Shown: positions 45,462 through 57,300 of the stretch, in pieces
Layout: every line of letters starts with the position of its first letter
How positions within the stretch are numbered: position 1 is the stretch's first letter
Translations under genes and position numbers: made by a program
Origin: Siderastrea siderea
Lineage: Eukaryota; Cnidaria; Anthozoa; Scleractinia; Rhizangiidae
Length of the DNA stretch: 64,000 nt
Assembly: GCA_964030785.1 (NCBI GenBank)
Contig: OZ034971.1
Span: 42,424,804-42,488,803 of the forward strand
Direction: 5' to 3'
Notes under the pieces: model-generated
What the model was told of the DNA's origin: nothing
Seen by the model: the letters and a program-made list of their open reading frames with translations, nothing else
Databases searched by the model: none

Positions 45462-46763
45462 ATGGCGGACAAAAGGAAGGTTTTGGCGGCAAGTTTAATT
45501 TTTTTATCACTGGTTCCGTTAGCGGCCGCTTTTCAGTGTTTAGGGCTGTTATTTTGCACTCTACTAATTGAGTGTAGTCACCAGAGGCAGTTAACATTAA
45601 AAGCTGCCTTGGAATATAACGCTGCTTTAGCTAAGCTGCGCCACGTTCGAAGGAGGGTTGTATGTCGCCGTGGAAGACCGTGGCGGTTTCCAGGCCGAAC
45701 AGATCAGTGGTGGCAAAACCTGTTCAACGGTGTTTTACCTGAAGCAGAATGGAAGAAGAACTTTCGAATGGACCGGCAATCCTTCATGGATCTTGCCGAT
45801 GAACTGCGACCATACCTTCAACCCAGCAGAAGTCCACGGGGTCTGGATGTGTTATCAGTAGAGAAACAGCTTGGAATAACTTTGTACTATTTAAAGGACC
45901 AGGGTTCACTCATGATGACAGCTAATGCATTTGGAGTGGCACTATGTACAGCCTCAGTGATTGTCCGTAAAGTTTGTGATGTGTTAGTTAACATACTGGG
46001 GCCAACCTACATAAAGTTACCTGCCACAGAGGATGAAATGAGAGAGCAGGTCAAGCACATGGAAAACAAATACGGCTTTCCACAGGCTTTTGGTTGCGTT
46101 GACGGAACGCATATCCCAATTATGCAGCCTCTTGAAAACCCTCACGATTATTTTAGTTACAAAATGAAATACACTTTGAATGTGCAGGGTACATGCAATT
46201 GGAGAGGGCTGTTTATGGATGTTGATGTCCGCTGGCCAGGTAGTGTCCATGATGGCAGAGTCTTTGCAAATTCTAGAATAAACAAATTACTGAAAGAGGA
46301 AAAACTCCCTATGATGTACAAAGAATTATTACCAGGCCATGACAAAGTGCCTGTAACATTACTAGGTGACCCTGCCTATCCCTTGCTCCCTTATTGCATG
46401 AAGGAGTTTCCCAGTGCACTCAACAATGAACAGGTTATTTTCAACAATATGTTGAGAAGTGCAAGGAACCCCATAGAATGTGCTTTTGGCAGATTGAAGG
46501 CCAGGTGGCAAATTCTAAACAAGCGCAATGATATGGGACTAAAGTTTGTTCCAAACATTGTTTATGCCTGCTTCGTACTCCACAACATCTGTGAAATGAA
46601 AGGTGTGACTATTGATGACGACATTGTGGCTCAGCAGATTGCACAAGACAAAGTCACCCAGCCCAACACAGGTGCAGACCATCGCTATTCCTTCAATAGT
46701 GCTGAGGGAACTTATGTCAGGAATGTGATTACTGCCATGTACAAAGAACACCTTCCACAGTGA
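45462..46763 (+). CDS. Harbinger DDE transposase (HARBI1-like)
   Basis: A 433-residue single-exon nuclease that cuts the element out and pastes it at TWA sites. The N-terminus is hydrophobic (about residues 8-38, AASLIFLSLVPLAAAF), odd for a nuclear enzyme. An HTH-like region follows (about 100-185, FRMDRQSFMDLADELRPYL, LGITLYYLKDQGSL). The DDE_4 catalytic core has D214 in FGCVDGTHIPI, D264 in SVHDGRVF, D303 in LLGDPAYPL and E339 in NPIECAFGRLK, all present. The length is normal for the family and there are no stops. It starts at ATG in AAGATGGCGGAC, about 150 bp inside the left terminus. It needs the partner Myb-like protein (47712-49279) for nuclear import and DNA binding in known Harbingers. 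Confidence 0.96.
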   Translation: MADKRKVLAASLIFLSLVPLAAAFQCLGLLFCTLLIECSHQRQLTLKAALEYNAALAKLRHVRRRVVCRRGRPWRFPGRTDQWWQNLFNGVLPEAEWKKNFRMDRQSFMDLADELRPYLQPSRSPRGLDVLSVEKQLGITLYYLKDQGSLMMTANAFGVALCTASVIVRKVCDVLVNILGPTYIKLPATEDEMREQVKHMENKYGFPQAFGCVDGTHIPIMQPLENPHDYFSYKMKYTLNVQGTCNWRGLFMDVDVRWPGSVHDGRVFANSRINKLLKEEKLPMMYKELLPGHDKVPVTLLGDPAYPLLPYCMKEFPSALNNEQVIFNNMLRSARNPIECAFGRLKARWQILNKRNDMGLKFVPNIVYACFVLHNICEMKGVTIDDDIVAQQIAQDKVTQPNTGADHRYSFNSAEGTYVRNVITAMYKEHLPQ

Positions 46764-47711
46764 CAATATGAACACTTATTCATTACCATAATTTATTTTG
46801 AACTCAACTTTTGTAGCTAGTCTATTCTGGAAATATGGGGTGAGGTGCAAGGTTATTGGGCGGAGGGGGGGGGGGGCTGTTGCATTTTTATCGAAGAAAA
46901 TGCATCATCAGCCTCACTTTTTAAATTCATTCCTGCAATATACCACAAAAAAAACATCACCTCAGCCACACTTTATGACCATATAGACAAAACTAAATTT
47001 GACTTTCTAATGAAGGCTTTGATGGAGTTCTACATGAAAACAAGGAAATACAAAGGTTCTGAAACACCACTCACTCCCTATCCCACACCTCCAGAATAGC
47101 TAATAAGCCTCAGGTTAACAGAGAGACATCACACATGTTAATGTTTATCAAAGTAGCAGTGCATGTCCCTTCATTTTTATGCTAAAATAAGGAAATCTGT
47201 TATATTTATATTAAATCAACAGTAATTATATTAAAAACATTTGAAATTATTAATGTTGTATATTGAAATTTCATGTAATCATTACTGGCAATAATTTCTC
47301 ATTATAAGTTGAAAAGACATGTACCATGCAATATAAACAACTGGTGAGCTTTGAAGTTTACATAAAAATCATGAAAAATTTAATCACTTCAAATTGACAA
47401 ACAGGCATATTCCTTTAACACTACAAATTTCAGGTCAATCAAAATTCTTTCTGGCTTTGTAGGTTAAGAAGAATAACAAAATATATTATGTATTCATCCC
47501 TAAACAAGGAGGCCATGTATTTTGTTGTCTTCCCCTTGAGATCAGTAACTGTTATAACTTTAATGAATTAAAAAGCTGGCCTATGTAAGTTCCATTTCAT
47601 GAAGTAATAAAGGTTAACTGTAACAACAGATCTTGACTCAGATGTGTACTAACTGCAACTACAACAGAACAGGCTCATGCTTATAAAATTACTTCACGTC
47701 AATGATCACAA
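46764..47711. other. Spacer between the convergent Harbinger genes
   Basis: AT-rich, with a 14-base G run near 46865; it holds the two 3' untranslated regions. The overlapping frames at 46798-47099 look like chance. Confidence 0.6.
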
Positions 47712-49279
47712 TTAAAAAGTGTCATCTGAGTTGGTGCCAGTAGACATATTTTGGTGAACCTGTCTGTCTAAATAATTAAATGAAGTTGCATTCTGAGAAG
47801 CAGGATGGTAATAGTTATAGTTTGGCAAATAGGCTGGGGAACTCACGTATTGTGCATGTGTTTGAATAGGATGGGGGCCTGTACCAGCCAGGGCCATAGC
47901 TATCATCTGCATACCAGATGAAATGCCCTCCCCAAGGGAATTAAGACAATTTGTCATTTTGGACAAATTTTCATCTAAAGATGAAGATGATCTCTGAAAT
48001 GCCTGTAGCATTTGTCTTTTCATAAGCACTTCTTCTTTTGCTGTGTTCATGAGAACTTGGTCTCTTTGCGCTTGTAAGAGGCCTTCCTCCATATGCTTGC
48101 ATTTGTTATCAACAAGTTTGGAAATAACTTGACTTGACTTGGGTACTTGCCTTTGAAATAAAGGTGTTGGAGGGCGACTTTTGCTAGAAGATGAAGACCC
48201 TTCTTCTTTAGAACGACTTTTGGGAGATGAAGACTCGTCAAGAAGTTCTATTAAACAGAGTACATAATAAATATTAATTAAAAGTGTCTTTTGCAAATCT
48301 ATAAAAGAGAATGAAACAGACAGCATCATCTACTAAAAACTGGTAAAAAAGTATTTAATAATTAAAATAATAAAAACTCTGAAAAGTAATCTTTCACTGT
48401 AGCCAGTATTTAATATTTATCCCCTCTCATTGATTGTCCTCTCAGGTTAGCACAAAAATAAATCAAATAGGAAATCAAAATTTATTACTTAAAATACACG
48501 CTGATATATATAATATTGTACTGAAATACTGATAATTATTAAAACAGTAATACATATGTACCTTCAGTCTTTCGATCCTCAGTATCCGTCCCTTCACCAA
48601 TGGTATCGCCATCAATTCCAAAAGAGAGTGAAGTTGTTGCAGGTGAGCCTCCCCATATCTCTGTTAGCAGGTCATAATTATCCTGAACAAGTTTCCCACT
48701 TCCACTCCTTGTTCCTCGGTTCACAGCATTACGATAATCTTGTCTCAAAGTCTTTAATTTTTCTTTGATCCTCTCGTATCCTTTCCTTACTCTGGCCTTT
48801 TCATCGTCTATCGTCTTCCGGAAAGCACTGTATTCCGCGGTGTCCATGTCCTTCACTTCTGTTATTACTGTCAATTCGACTGGTCCAAAATCTTCTGGGT
48901 TCTCGTTTGCCATACACCGGCGTAACTCGGTGTACAAGCTTTGAAGGTCGGCTTCAAAATCTACACCGCTAAATTCGCATTTAGTTTTATATTCTTTTGT
49001 GTATTTCAGAAGAGCCTCTGTTGTCTCGGGAGTCCAAGAAAACTTCCTTGCCTTCTTCTCGCTGCTGATAGAATTCGCTGAAGTTGCACTTGCTTTCCTC
49101 TTTTGTGGCTTTGTTTTGGTTACACTGATTACTTCGGCTTCCTTTACGGACCTGTCCTCTGCCTGTGGTTCGCCTATTGCAATGCTCTGTTCAGTTTCAC
49201 AGTCATTCTGTTCAGCAGATAGCGCTGGTAAGTGATAACGACAAAACAAGTCACCAGACTTGTATTTTCCCGCCGCCAT
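47712..49279 (-). CDS. Harbinger Myb/SANT-like DNA-binding protein
   Basis: Exons 49279-48562 and 48247-47712 join in frame across a GT-AG intron to about 417 residues. I choose the ATG in ACATGGCGGCGGG (MAAGKYKSGDLF) rather than an upstream frame that would run through the terminus. After a Lys/Ser-rich segment (KPQKRKASA, EKKARKFSW) comes a Myb/SANT-like trihelix domain (FSWTPETTEALLKYTKEYK, then YERIKEKLKTLRQDYRNAVN and LTEIWGGSPA). The C-terminal exon has Ser-rich text (SSSPKSRSKEEGSS), a coiled-coil stretch (KCKHMEEGLLQAQRDQVLMN, EEVLMKRQMLQAF) and a Pro/Tyr/Asn-rich end. Harbinger Myb-like proteins bind the subterminal repeats and bring the transposase into the nucleus. It is convergent to the transposase gene. 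Confidence 0.9.
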
Positions 49280-49480
49280 GTTTTCGCGGTCTTTCACCTC
49301 GGCTAGCCGGTTAACCCGGCACGAACCGTTTACATGGCAAAAAGCTTTCCCGCCTAGAAGGGTGCCCCGGGCAAGTAGACCGAGTGCCCCGGCTAGGCGG
49401 GTTTCCCGTCTAGCATGTAAACACTTCAATGCATTTTCTAAAGAAACGTATGAAAAGTTGGCTCGCCCAGGGTAGCTCAG

Positions 49481-49533
49481 TTAGCCGGGTTACTCGGTTA
49501 GCCGGGGCACCCGCCTTCCATGTAAACAGGCCC
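49481..49533 (-). repeat. Harbinger terminal inverted repeat, right
   Basis: Inverse of the left end, finishing CCATGTAAACAGGCCC; it is followed by the TAA duplication at 49534-49536. Confidence 0.92.
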
Positions 49534-49536
49534 TAA

Positions 49537-49827
49537 GTGTAAAGGAAACATGTATGAAATGGAGAACATAAAGACATCCTTAATGCTGTAGACAACAGGT
49601 TTTTTGCAGTTGATTGAAATTTTTCATTGTGGATTGTTTGTAAATTGTGTTAATTTGTCAGTAGTTGTTATAACAATCCATGATACAAAATTGTGTTGTT
49701 TCAGTTGTACTAAGTCATGCTACTCACCTGTTTTAGACGATGATGTCGGGGACAATGGGGAGGAAGACACTCCATACTTCATCCTCTATGTTGGAGTGCA
49801 GGGCTCCATCTGTAAATGAAACAATTT
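49537..49827 (-). other. Helitron sequence between helicase stop and Harbinger
   Basis: It holds a short acceptor- and donor-like bounded segment at about 49730-49811 (minus strand, reading DGALHSNIEDEVWSVFLPIV before a stop). It could be a remnant exon linking the helicase to the RPA module, but that is weak. Confidence 0.35.
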
Positions 49828-51690
49828 TTATTGGCTGGTTTTTCTAAAAGATGCCACTGTATGTTTGCTCAAATTATTCGATCTTGTTTCCTCTAACACC
49901 CTATATTTATAATTTGAAGTTTTCTTAAGGGATATCAGTCTATCAAAGGTCATTGGTTCTATAACAAGATAAGAAATTTTACGAACTCTGGTTAATGCTA
50001 CGTATGTACGTCCTGCTGCTCTTTCAGAAGGACCCAAATCTATCCATACATCAGTTAGTGTAAGACCTTGTGCCTTATGAATGGTTATTGACCATGCAAG
50101 CTTAAGAGGGTGTTGCTGTCTTTCCAATTTTTGTCCAAGAACATCAGAGCAATTTGTCACTGGATACAAAGGAACACAGTTGGGAATACCATTACAAAAA
50201 CTTGGTCCTGAATAATCCTTTTGATCAAACTGAACAATGATTGCATTTGGCAAAATTGGTGGTTTACATCTATCAGCATAAATTACATCAAGAACTGTTC
50301 CTACTGCACCATTACAAAGACCTACTTCAGTCCACAGATTGCGTGTAAGCATAACTCTAGCATTATTTGACAGGTAAATTCTAGGCTCTAAGCCTCTCAT
50401 GTCTTCTGCACTTTAACTTTGCGCTTGACTGCTGTTATGCTGAGCATCTATCTGAATTATTGGCAACTTTAAATTTTTAAGTCTAGTGAAATTATCTTTG
50501 GCTACTTTATCATTTCCAAATGAAAGTTTTACTGCATAATTTTCAAAATGTTGCAAGGTTTCAACTTTGACAGGGTTTCTTGATAAAAGTAGTTCCCAAT
50601 CTTCTAAAGATGAGTCACTATTTCTTGCTCGCATCTGTAGTTGCCTAAATAAGTTTTGTTTACTGCCCTTGCCCTCAGCTCTTACATTTTCATACAACTT
50701 GACAACTGTTTGAAACTTCCGATACATTGAGTAATCCTCAACAGCCATGTCATTTTTTGGCTTGTTATGGTAAAGGACCTGGTCAGTTATTGGAGAAAGT
50801 TCAGCAACATCTCCAACTAGTATTACTGATAATCCTCCAAAAGGGTGCTTATTTAGGCCAGTTGCTTCTTTGCATCTTCTGTTTATCCAAGCAAACATTT
50901 TTTGCCCGACTACAGAAAATTCATCAATAATTAGATATTCGACGCCATTCAAGTTATTTTGCAATTTCGACGATGCTGAGGACTTTAATGGGCTATTTTT
51001 CTTTCCTTTTATAGGCAGTTGTAAGATGGAATGCAAAGTACTTCCACCTCCATTAAATGCCGCAATTCCGAAGAAGGCAGAGACTTTGCATTGGTTCTTA
51101 AGCAGATCTTTGATTGAAGCTTTGACATAGCTTTTTCCAGACCCAGCTATTCCAGTGGTAATCATCAGTAGCTGAGCTTGGTTGTTGTGCAAAAAGTGTT
51201 GTTTCACAATATCATAAGCAACTTGTTATGCTTCATTTAAACAGCTTACGTGAATAACTTTTGGAGTAGTTGTACTTTCTTGTGAAAAAATGCTTTTCTG
51301 AGTATTAATCCAATAAGGCATATCTCCAATCTCTTGTGATGTGTATTTTGCTCGATCCATTTTCCAGTATTCATCTGGAACATTAGTTGTTTTGTCAGTC
51401 TTTGAATCACTGTTGAATGTAAGGTCAGCGAGATACATCCATTCTTCTCGTTCACCAATTTGTTTCACATTTAAGTCATCTTCATTTGAAATAATCTGTT
51501 CAGTGTATTGTGAAATGGAATCCAGTTGAATAGACCAATTTGGAACAAGTATTTTTGCTTCAGTTGTCTTAAGAAAAACATGCCATGCCACAATGTAAAG
51601 AGAATCAGACCCATCTTGGTCTCCCCAAGAATTGTTCATGGAAGTATGCCAAGGTTTATACTTCAGTAACTGGTATTTACAGAACAAACC
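49828..51690 (-). pseudogene. Helitron Pif1-type helicase module, two in-frame stops
   Basis: A single minus-strand frame runs from the P-element insertion point to 49828. Just inside the left flank it reads GLFCKYQLLKYKPW, then GDQDGSDSLYIVAWHVFL. After an in-frame TAA at 51226 (sense neighbours NEA and QVAYDIVKQHF) come the Walker A motif GIAGSGKSYV, STLHSILQLP, the Walker B segment YLIIDEFSVVGQKMF and LVGDVAELSP. A second TAA lies at 50413. The final part has the SF1B motifs WSITIHKAQGLTL and TYVALTRVRKISYLVI. Helitron helicase unwinds the donor strand during rolling-circle transposition. Both stops are single-codon changes, so the decay is modest apart from the insertion. Confidence 0.92.
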
Positions 51691-51697
51691 ATACAAA
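51691..51697. repeat. 7-bp target duplication of the P-like element, left
   Basis: ATACAAA lies directly outside the left terminus; the same 7 bases are at 58314-58320. Removing the element and one copy restores the Helitron reading frame (..GPLY to GLFCKYQ..). Classical P elements duplicate 8 bp; here only 7 match. Confidence 0.9.
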
Positions 51698-51745
51698 CAT
51701 AGTTAGTAGAGGGAGACTGGTTAGGAAACTCGGCCAACTTCAAAG
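51698..51745 (+). repeat. P-like terminal inverted repeat, left
   Basis: 48 bp, one mismatch to the right copy at 58266-58313. Confidence 0.95.
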
Positions 51746-51783
51746 GAAGAAAACAATAGCGGTTCGCTGATGTTAAACTGACC

Positions 51784-51830
51784 CGTCACGTGACACTAAC
51801 CCTGCACACTGAAAACAATATGGCGGGCGG
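51784..51830 (+). promoter_or_regulatory. Left subterminal promoter block of the P-like element
   Basis: It contains the palindrome GTCACGTGAC (E-box core CACGTG), then TAACCCTGCACAC and AATATGGCGGG, which overlaps the start codon of the C2H2 gene. The same three words in the same order lie inverted near the right end. This implies short 5' leaders and a shared regulator at both ends; the regulator is inferred. Confidence 0.6.
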
Positions 51831-53349
51831 TATTCACGATCTCTACCTCTTTGGAGAAGACTTTGAACACATTTTGGATATTCTAGAAGACGATGGAGAG
51901 TTAGAGGAACAATTTGAAAGCTCAGTAAGCGATGTAAGTACAAAACTTGAAAATTTTTGCCTTGGTTTTGGCTGGAGTACAGGAAAAGAGCTCACGTGCC
52001 AACATGCATAGTTACTATGGTGCCAACAACCACTTCAATGTTGTGTCTTCAAGGTAAATTTAATTCGTATTTAACTCGAGCTGGAACTCAAGGAAATGTT
52101 CCTGTAATGAAAATCAATAAGAAAACTTATGCTAGCATATGCCCATGCATTGTTGTTAAACTTCGCTCTAAATTACAGCGTCGTTTGTAGAGAATTTTGT
52201 AGTTGTTGTCTTGTTTATTCAAACGCTCGACCTCGTGTCTCGTGTATTAAAGCGACCTTGTTTTTTCCAAACACTTTCCGGTTTTCTATTCTTATTTATT
52301 TGTTTCCGTGTCAATTGTAGGTTCAATCGACAGAAAATGTATGCAGCGACTGCGGAAAAAAATACAAGTCTAGTGGAGGATACCGAAGACACAGAGCTAC
52401 TAAACACAACGATCAACAACAACGATTGTCTCTAACGCCAAGCATTCTTGCCGAGATTGTGATTGATGCTGTACAAAAAGTTAAAGAAAACAAAGTTTTC
52501 AACGCTGACTTACGAGCCGAATTCAGCCAATATGAATATATACAGCATACCAATACTGAGGGATTTTCTGTGTTTAAACCACTGTATGATGGATACTTAA
52601 AGAATGGAGACACTGAAAAGTTCTACGGGAAATATTATGCCCAGGTTCCACTGAAATCTGCAAGTTTATTCAGAGGGTTATCCCGAAATGCAGCTACAAT
52701 GTTAGCAATTAAAGTGGCCGATAGAATGCTAGCACACTGCAAGCATATGAAGTTATCACCTGTCAACAGTACTCTTCCATCCAAAACTGTCTTATCAGAG
52801 AAAGAGAAGGCTGGTTTGCAGTACTTGGGGGGATATGTTTTACAAAATCTTCACAAAAAGTGTGCAAGAAAGTCTTCCAGTGAAAGCCAGCAGGCAATGG
52901 CTATCCTCAAAGCTGGGAAATTGGAGGATGGCTGTGACTCCCAAAAGCTGATTTCCAGTTTGAGCCGTGGTGGCCTCTGGTCTATCACAGAGTCTGCGCA
53001 AATAGTATTCTCCAGGACCGAACATTATTTCAGACAGTCAACTTCTAAAGTTGCTAGTAGTTTGCAAAGAGTGGACATTGCTGTGATAGCTCAGAACTCA
53101 GTCAGTGATAGTGATGTGGTATCGAACTACCAAACCATGGTTTCTGATGCTGAAATGGTTCCCACTAAGAATGTTTGCAAGGATGTCCTGTACATTATTG
53201 TAAATTTGTACATCAGGGTTCGCTTTTTCTCTCTAGCCAAGGACATCATACAAGACTTTAAAATTAAATCAAAGCATGGTAAAGGCAAGGCTCTACGCAA
53301 AGAAATCCAGAGAAGTTGTCAAGAACAAACTCAAGAAAGGCATAACTAG
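51820..53349 (+). CDS. C2H2 zinc-finger protein carried by the P-like transposon
   Basis: Exons 51820-51933 and 52321-53349 join in phase 0 (GTAAGT...TTGTAG) to 380 residues. Exon 1 is acidic (FGEDFEHILDILEDDGELEE). Exon 2 opens with one classical C2H2 finger (CSDCGKKYKSSGGYRRHRATKH), followed by helical text. The second half has GLQYLGGYVLQNLHKKCARK and LISSLSRGGLWSITESAQIV, then LYIRVRFFSLAKDII. The 'Y.GGYV...L' and 'L..RGGL' words resemble the helical C-terminal region of P-type transposases, so this protein may have arisen from or may interact with a transposase. It is not a DDE enzyme. Position and orientation parallel the accessory Myb-like protein of Harbinger. I know of no described P element with this gene; role as DNA-binding partner or regulator is inference. 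Confidence 0.78.
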
Positions 53350-54350
53350 TGTAGTTAATTAGGCATTTTACTGTGAAATCAAAAGGATAATATTCCTGGT
53401 TTACGAAAACATTATTTTGTTGATAGTATACACTGAAGCAATAATATTTGATGCTAAAATGTTCTAGTTCATTTATCCCAATCTGAAGTCAGTTGTGTCA
53501 TGACCATAGTTTTTCTCTGTATTGGAATCTTAAACCTAAAAGGACAAACCACTAGCCTGTGCAAGGTGGGACACTGATGAGAGATTTTACAGTGTATTTA
53601 GTAAATGTTTACCCCTTTTTCAAAGATAAGAAACCATTGCTGTCTGTGATCCATGATCCAGGATACATGTTATATTTTCAAAATAGCTAAATTACACTGC
53701 TTGCCTTAGCTTTTACAAGACAGAGGTGAATTTGACATTAATGTTTTTTAGCCCGGAAGTTTGTTGTTTTCAATCTTCCATTTTAAATAAGATGTAATGC
53801 TACACATTAGTTATCATTAAACCACTCAGCAAAAAGTAGATACATGTGCCTTGCTATTTACAAACAATCCGGTTAGTTGCGGGTCCACTTTCCTAAGCAT
53901 TATTACATCGTGCAAACTTTCAGACAAAATTATTTCATTTTATCAACCAAATTATTACAATCAGGGTTAATCAGCTTTTAGTCACTGCAGTGCTACAAAC
54001 TAATAACCATTATTGCAGGGCTTGTTTTACTATCAAACACCAGCACTACAGCTACAATGCTGGTCATTAGACACTTGGGACACTTGGTTATATTTCAAGG
54101 AGAAATATGGAAATGTTAACTTCACTGTGATTAGAAATCTTTCACAACTGTTATGACGTGTTTATGCCCCCCTCCCCACCTCCCCAAACAATGTTGAACA
54201 TCAGTCATCACTTTCAACACCCGACTTTAACATTGTTAGGGGGGGAGGGGGGGAGTGCAAGCACATTTCTACATGACACTAAGGGAGCATGAATTGAAAA
54301 AAGTGTCCCAAGGCTTTCGACTACAATTGTAGCTCAAAGCTCTAGTAAAG
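53350..54350. other. Spacer between the convergent P-like genes
   Basis: AT-rich 3' untranslated DNA of both genes, holding the G-rich hairpin at 54166-54254. Confidence 0.7.
54166..54254. other. G/C-rich hairpin between convergent genes
   Basis: A left arm GCCCCCCTCCCCACCTCCCC then AAACAATGTT pairs with a right arm AACATTGTTAGGGGGGGAGG then GGGGG, around a 34-base loop. The G runs could also form a quadruplex. The position is right for a terminator or 3'-end signal shared by both transcripts, but that is inference. Confidence 0.6.
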
Positions 54351-57300
54351 TCAAATCAGTTTCAGTTTTTTCCTGCATGGCAATACTGCATCAGTAACCT
54401 GCTCCCATGCTCTACGTTTGTCCTTTCTGCCTCTCGTGTTTCCGCTTTGACAGGAAACTGTCCTCTGAATTCTGATGGTGTTGGCATTGTACCCAAATGC
54501 ACGGTTGTCGGGATTGTCACTTCGCCTTCCAAGTTTCCGCTGATTCCCAAAGTATTCCTCCAGTGGGTCCTGACAAAACCGCTCGGTAAGCACAAATTCT
54601 GTTCCTTCCTGGAGCAGGAACTTAGTAGCCTCAATTACTGAATGGACTGTCATCTTGATGCCCTCATATGTCTGCCATGACAGGAACATGCGGGCTCTGG
54701 CATTTTGGGTGAAGTTCCCTCGCCGGTTCTCGGTACTCTCTTTCCAAAGCCTTAGGTACTCCAGGAATTTGATCAGGAACTGGAACCTGAAATCAGAAAA
54801 AAAAGAATGAATATGAATGAAATGAAAAGTTACTGACTTTAAGCTGCAAAATTAAATTGTGAATAATTTTACTGTATTTATTTTTGCTGACTTTTGCTTC
54901 AAATCCGAGAAATCTTTTGGTGTTTCTTTGACATCGACTGCACAAACTGTTTTTTTGCATACATTATTTCTCGGAATTAAAGCAAAAACCAACCAAAATA
55001 AATACAGTTAAGTGTTTAACACATGTAAACAAACCCGCAAGCAAAATTTGGAGTTGTTTTCGTAATGTTCATTTTAAGCGAAAACCACTCTTTTTCTACT
55101 GAGCCCTTCAATTTCAAGTGTTCCTTGAGAGCTCCTTTGTTTATCTATACCAGACTACATATTTGTAATACATATCATTTCTGGGGTAAAATAAAGAGAT
55201 TGATTGATTAGAACAAATTGGTGGTGTTGTAATCTGTTCTAAAGTCAGATTTCTTGCTGTGGTCTTTTTCTCTCACCTTAGCCCATGAAGTCACAGGAGT
55301 GACCAACATCAATTTTCTCTACACAATATCAATACACAAACAAGAGAAAAGATGATGGGAATGAATAAAATGACCACAAAAAGGAAATTACTAAAACCCT
55401 TAAACAAATTCTCATTACTGATACAATATATGTAAGCAAATGTATAGTGTTCAATAAGGAGAATTTGCATATGAATATTGGGAGTTAAAAGGTTAGCCTA
55501 CTCTGCAAGACATACGGTACCTTTCATCATTATCAGATCTGTATGGTGCAAGGAATGGCTTGCGCTTCTTTTGAAACTCGGTAGTGCTGCGCACATTGAG
55601 GCAGTCAAAAAAGCCATCCATCATCTCACAGAGCTTTGCAGTTGCTGCTGCCTCGGGAGGTCCAAACTCTTTCAGTACCGCAGCCACTGTCGCACTTAGC
55701 ACTTGTGCAGCCAAGTTCACTCGCATCACAGAATAGGAAGTGAGGTGGATGTGGTCATAGGTCAGCTTTGGTAGCAGCTTCAACCCATTGTCCATGTCCT
55801 GGTAAAACAACTGTGATATGTGCTGCCATAAGATGTAATTTCCATTGTTCCACATGTACCGCGTACACGTACCAGATCCCGAGTGTAACAAACAGTTTCT
55901 GGTTGTTTTTACCAAATGTGGGGCATCAGAAAAAAAATACAGGAACCGATGGGGTGCAAACAGATTAACGGTGCGGTAGCACACATCCGTGTCTGCACCT
56001 CCGTCCAGTGGCTTGTGCAGGCGGTAAAATCTCCTGTTTGGAGATGCCCCATCAGAGGTGGCTGCAACGACCCATAGATTACAGGTAGTCTCAAGAATGG
56101 CAACAGCTTCCCAGAAAAGGGGTATCAACTGGGCTGCAGTGACACCTGTGGTTGCAAAATGAGCCAAGCAGAACTTGAGCTCTGTGCATACCCCACGCAC
56201 GAGGAATGCTAAGGCATGTGTGGCAAGCTCATCGACTTTCTCCAAAGATGCAAAATTCACGTCTGGGTCACCCAGATCGGTAAATCCAATGAGTTCTCCA
56301 GTCACTTTATCTAAAACCAGGTTTGCCATGATCTTCATCTCGTCAAATAATAGGATAACATATCTCTGAACATCAAAGTAGGACTCTGTTTCAGACTTCA
56401 ACACCGCAACAACCTCTGCTTGGAACCCTCTTTGGGGGCGAATAGCATTCCTGTAATCTCTAAGTCGTCGCTGACTTGGCAGCACAAGAACTTTACTGTT
56501 TCTCAGTTCTTCGTAGCAGGAAGGAGACTTTGCAGCCAGTGATAAGCAAAAGCGTATTATCATCGGATGATATCGGACACCAGTTGCACTGCTTTTCAAC
56601 AATTTTTTCTGTTGTTGCCAAAACAAATTCATGAATGGTGTCATACCAGAACCACAGTCAGCAATTATGGAAGTCAGATCATTACTTAGCTCATGATCTA
56701 CCAGGACTGAAGAATTTGTAATTTCTCGCTTCATTTCTGCCAGCTGGTGCTCAAGCTCAGAACATTTCAGCCTTTGCATCTGCAGTGTGAGCTTGAGCCT
56801 TTCAGGTGCTGTACTTGCCACAGGTGCCTTGACATGTGCTGGTTCTGAAAGCCTCCTCTCCTTTGCTCTTGCTTTTAGGTCACTAGCATGTGAGTATTCC
56901 ACACAAACAGTGCAGAGCTCTGATTTTGGGTTGCAGAGTAAACTACAATCAGAAGGCCGCCAGAACTGTTTCTTAGGGAACATATCGAAACCACTCTCAT
57001 TGTCACTGTACAAGGGATCCACAATCTTGGGGATGACATGTGGAATTACATCTCCAGTTAATTCTTTGGGGCACACTCCAGGGCAAATAAGCTGACACTC
57101 TATATCTCTTATTAAATCAGAGACTGTTACATTGTTCATAGACCTCAGACTTCTTGTATAGAGTTCATGGTCCTCTGGTAAGAACCATCCATAAACCGAG
57201 ATAGTGTATCCCAGACTGTCATCAATTATCAGTTCAAATTCCAGCAGCTGAAAACAATCTTTCATTCTACGCAAAACAACTCTGTCACTGCGTTCCTCCA

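Larger units (their letters stand above)
45314..49533. mobile_element. Complete PIF/Harbinger transposon
   Basis: A 4220-bp element with terminal inverted repeats of about 52 bp (GGGCCTGTTTACATGGA, then GGTGCCCCGGCTAACCGAGT) with about four mismatches, and TAA duplications. It holds exactly the two genes of an autonomous Harbinger: a DDE transposase (plus strand, from the left) and a Myb-like protein (minus strand, from the right), convergent. GC-rich CCCGGCTA-type words repeat inside both ends (45350-45425 and 49300-49480), as expected for subterminal protein-binding sites. Both genes are open, so the element may be capable of movement. It lies in the Helitron between the helicase and RPA modules. 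Confidence 0.96.
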
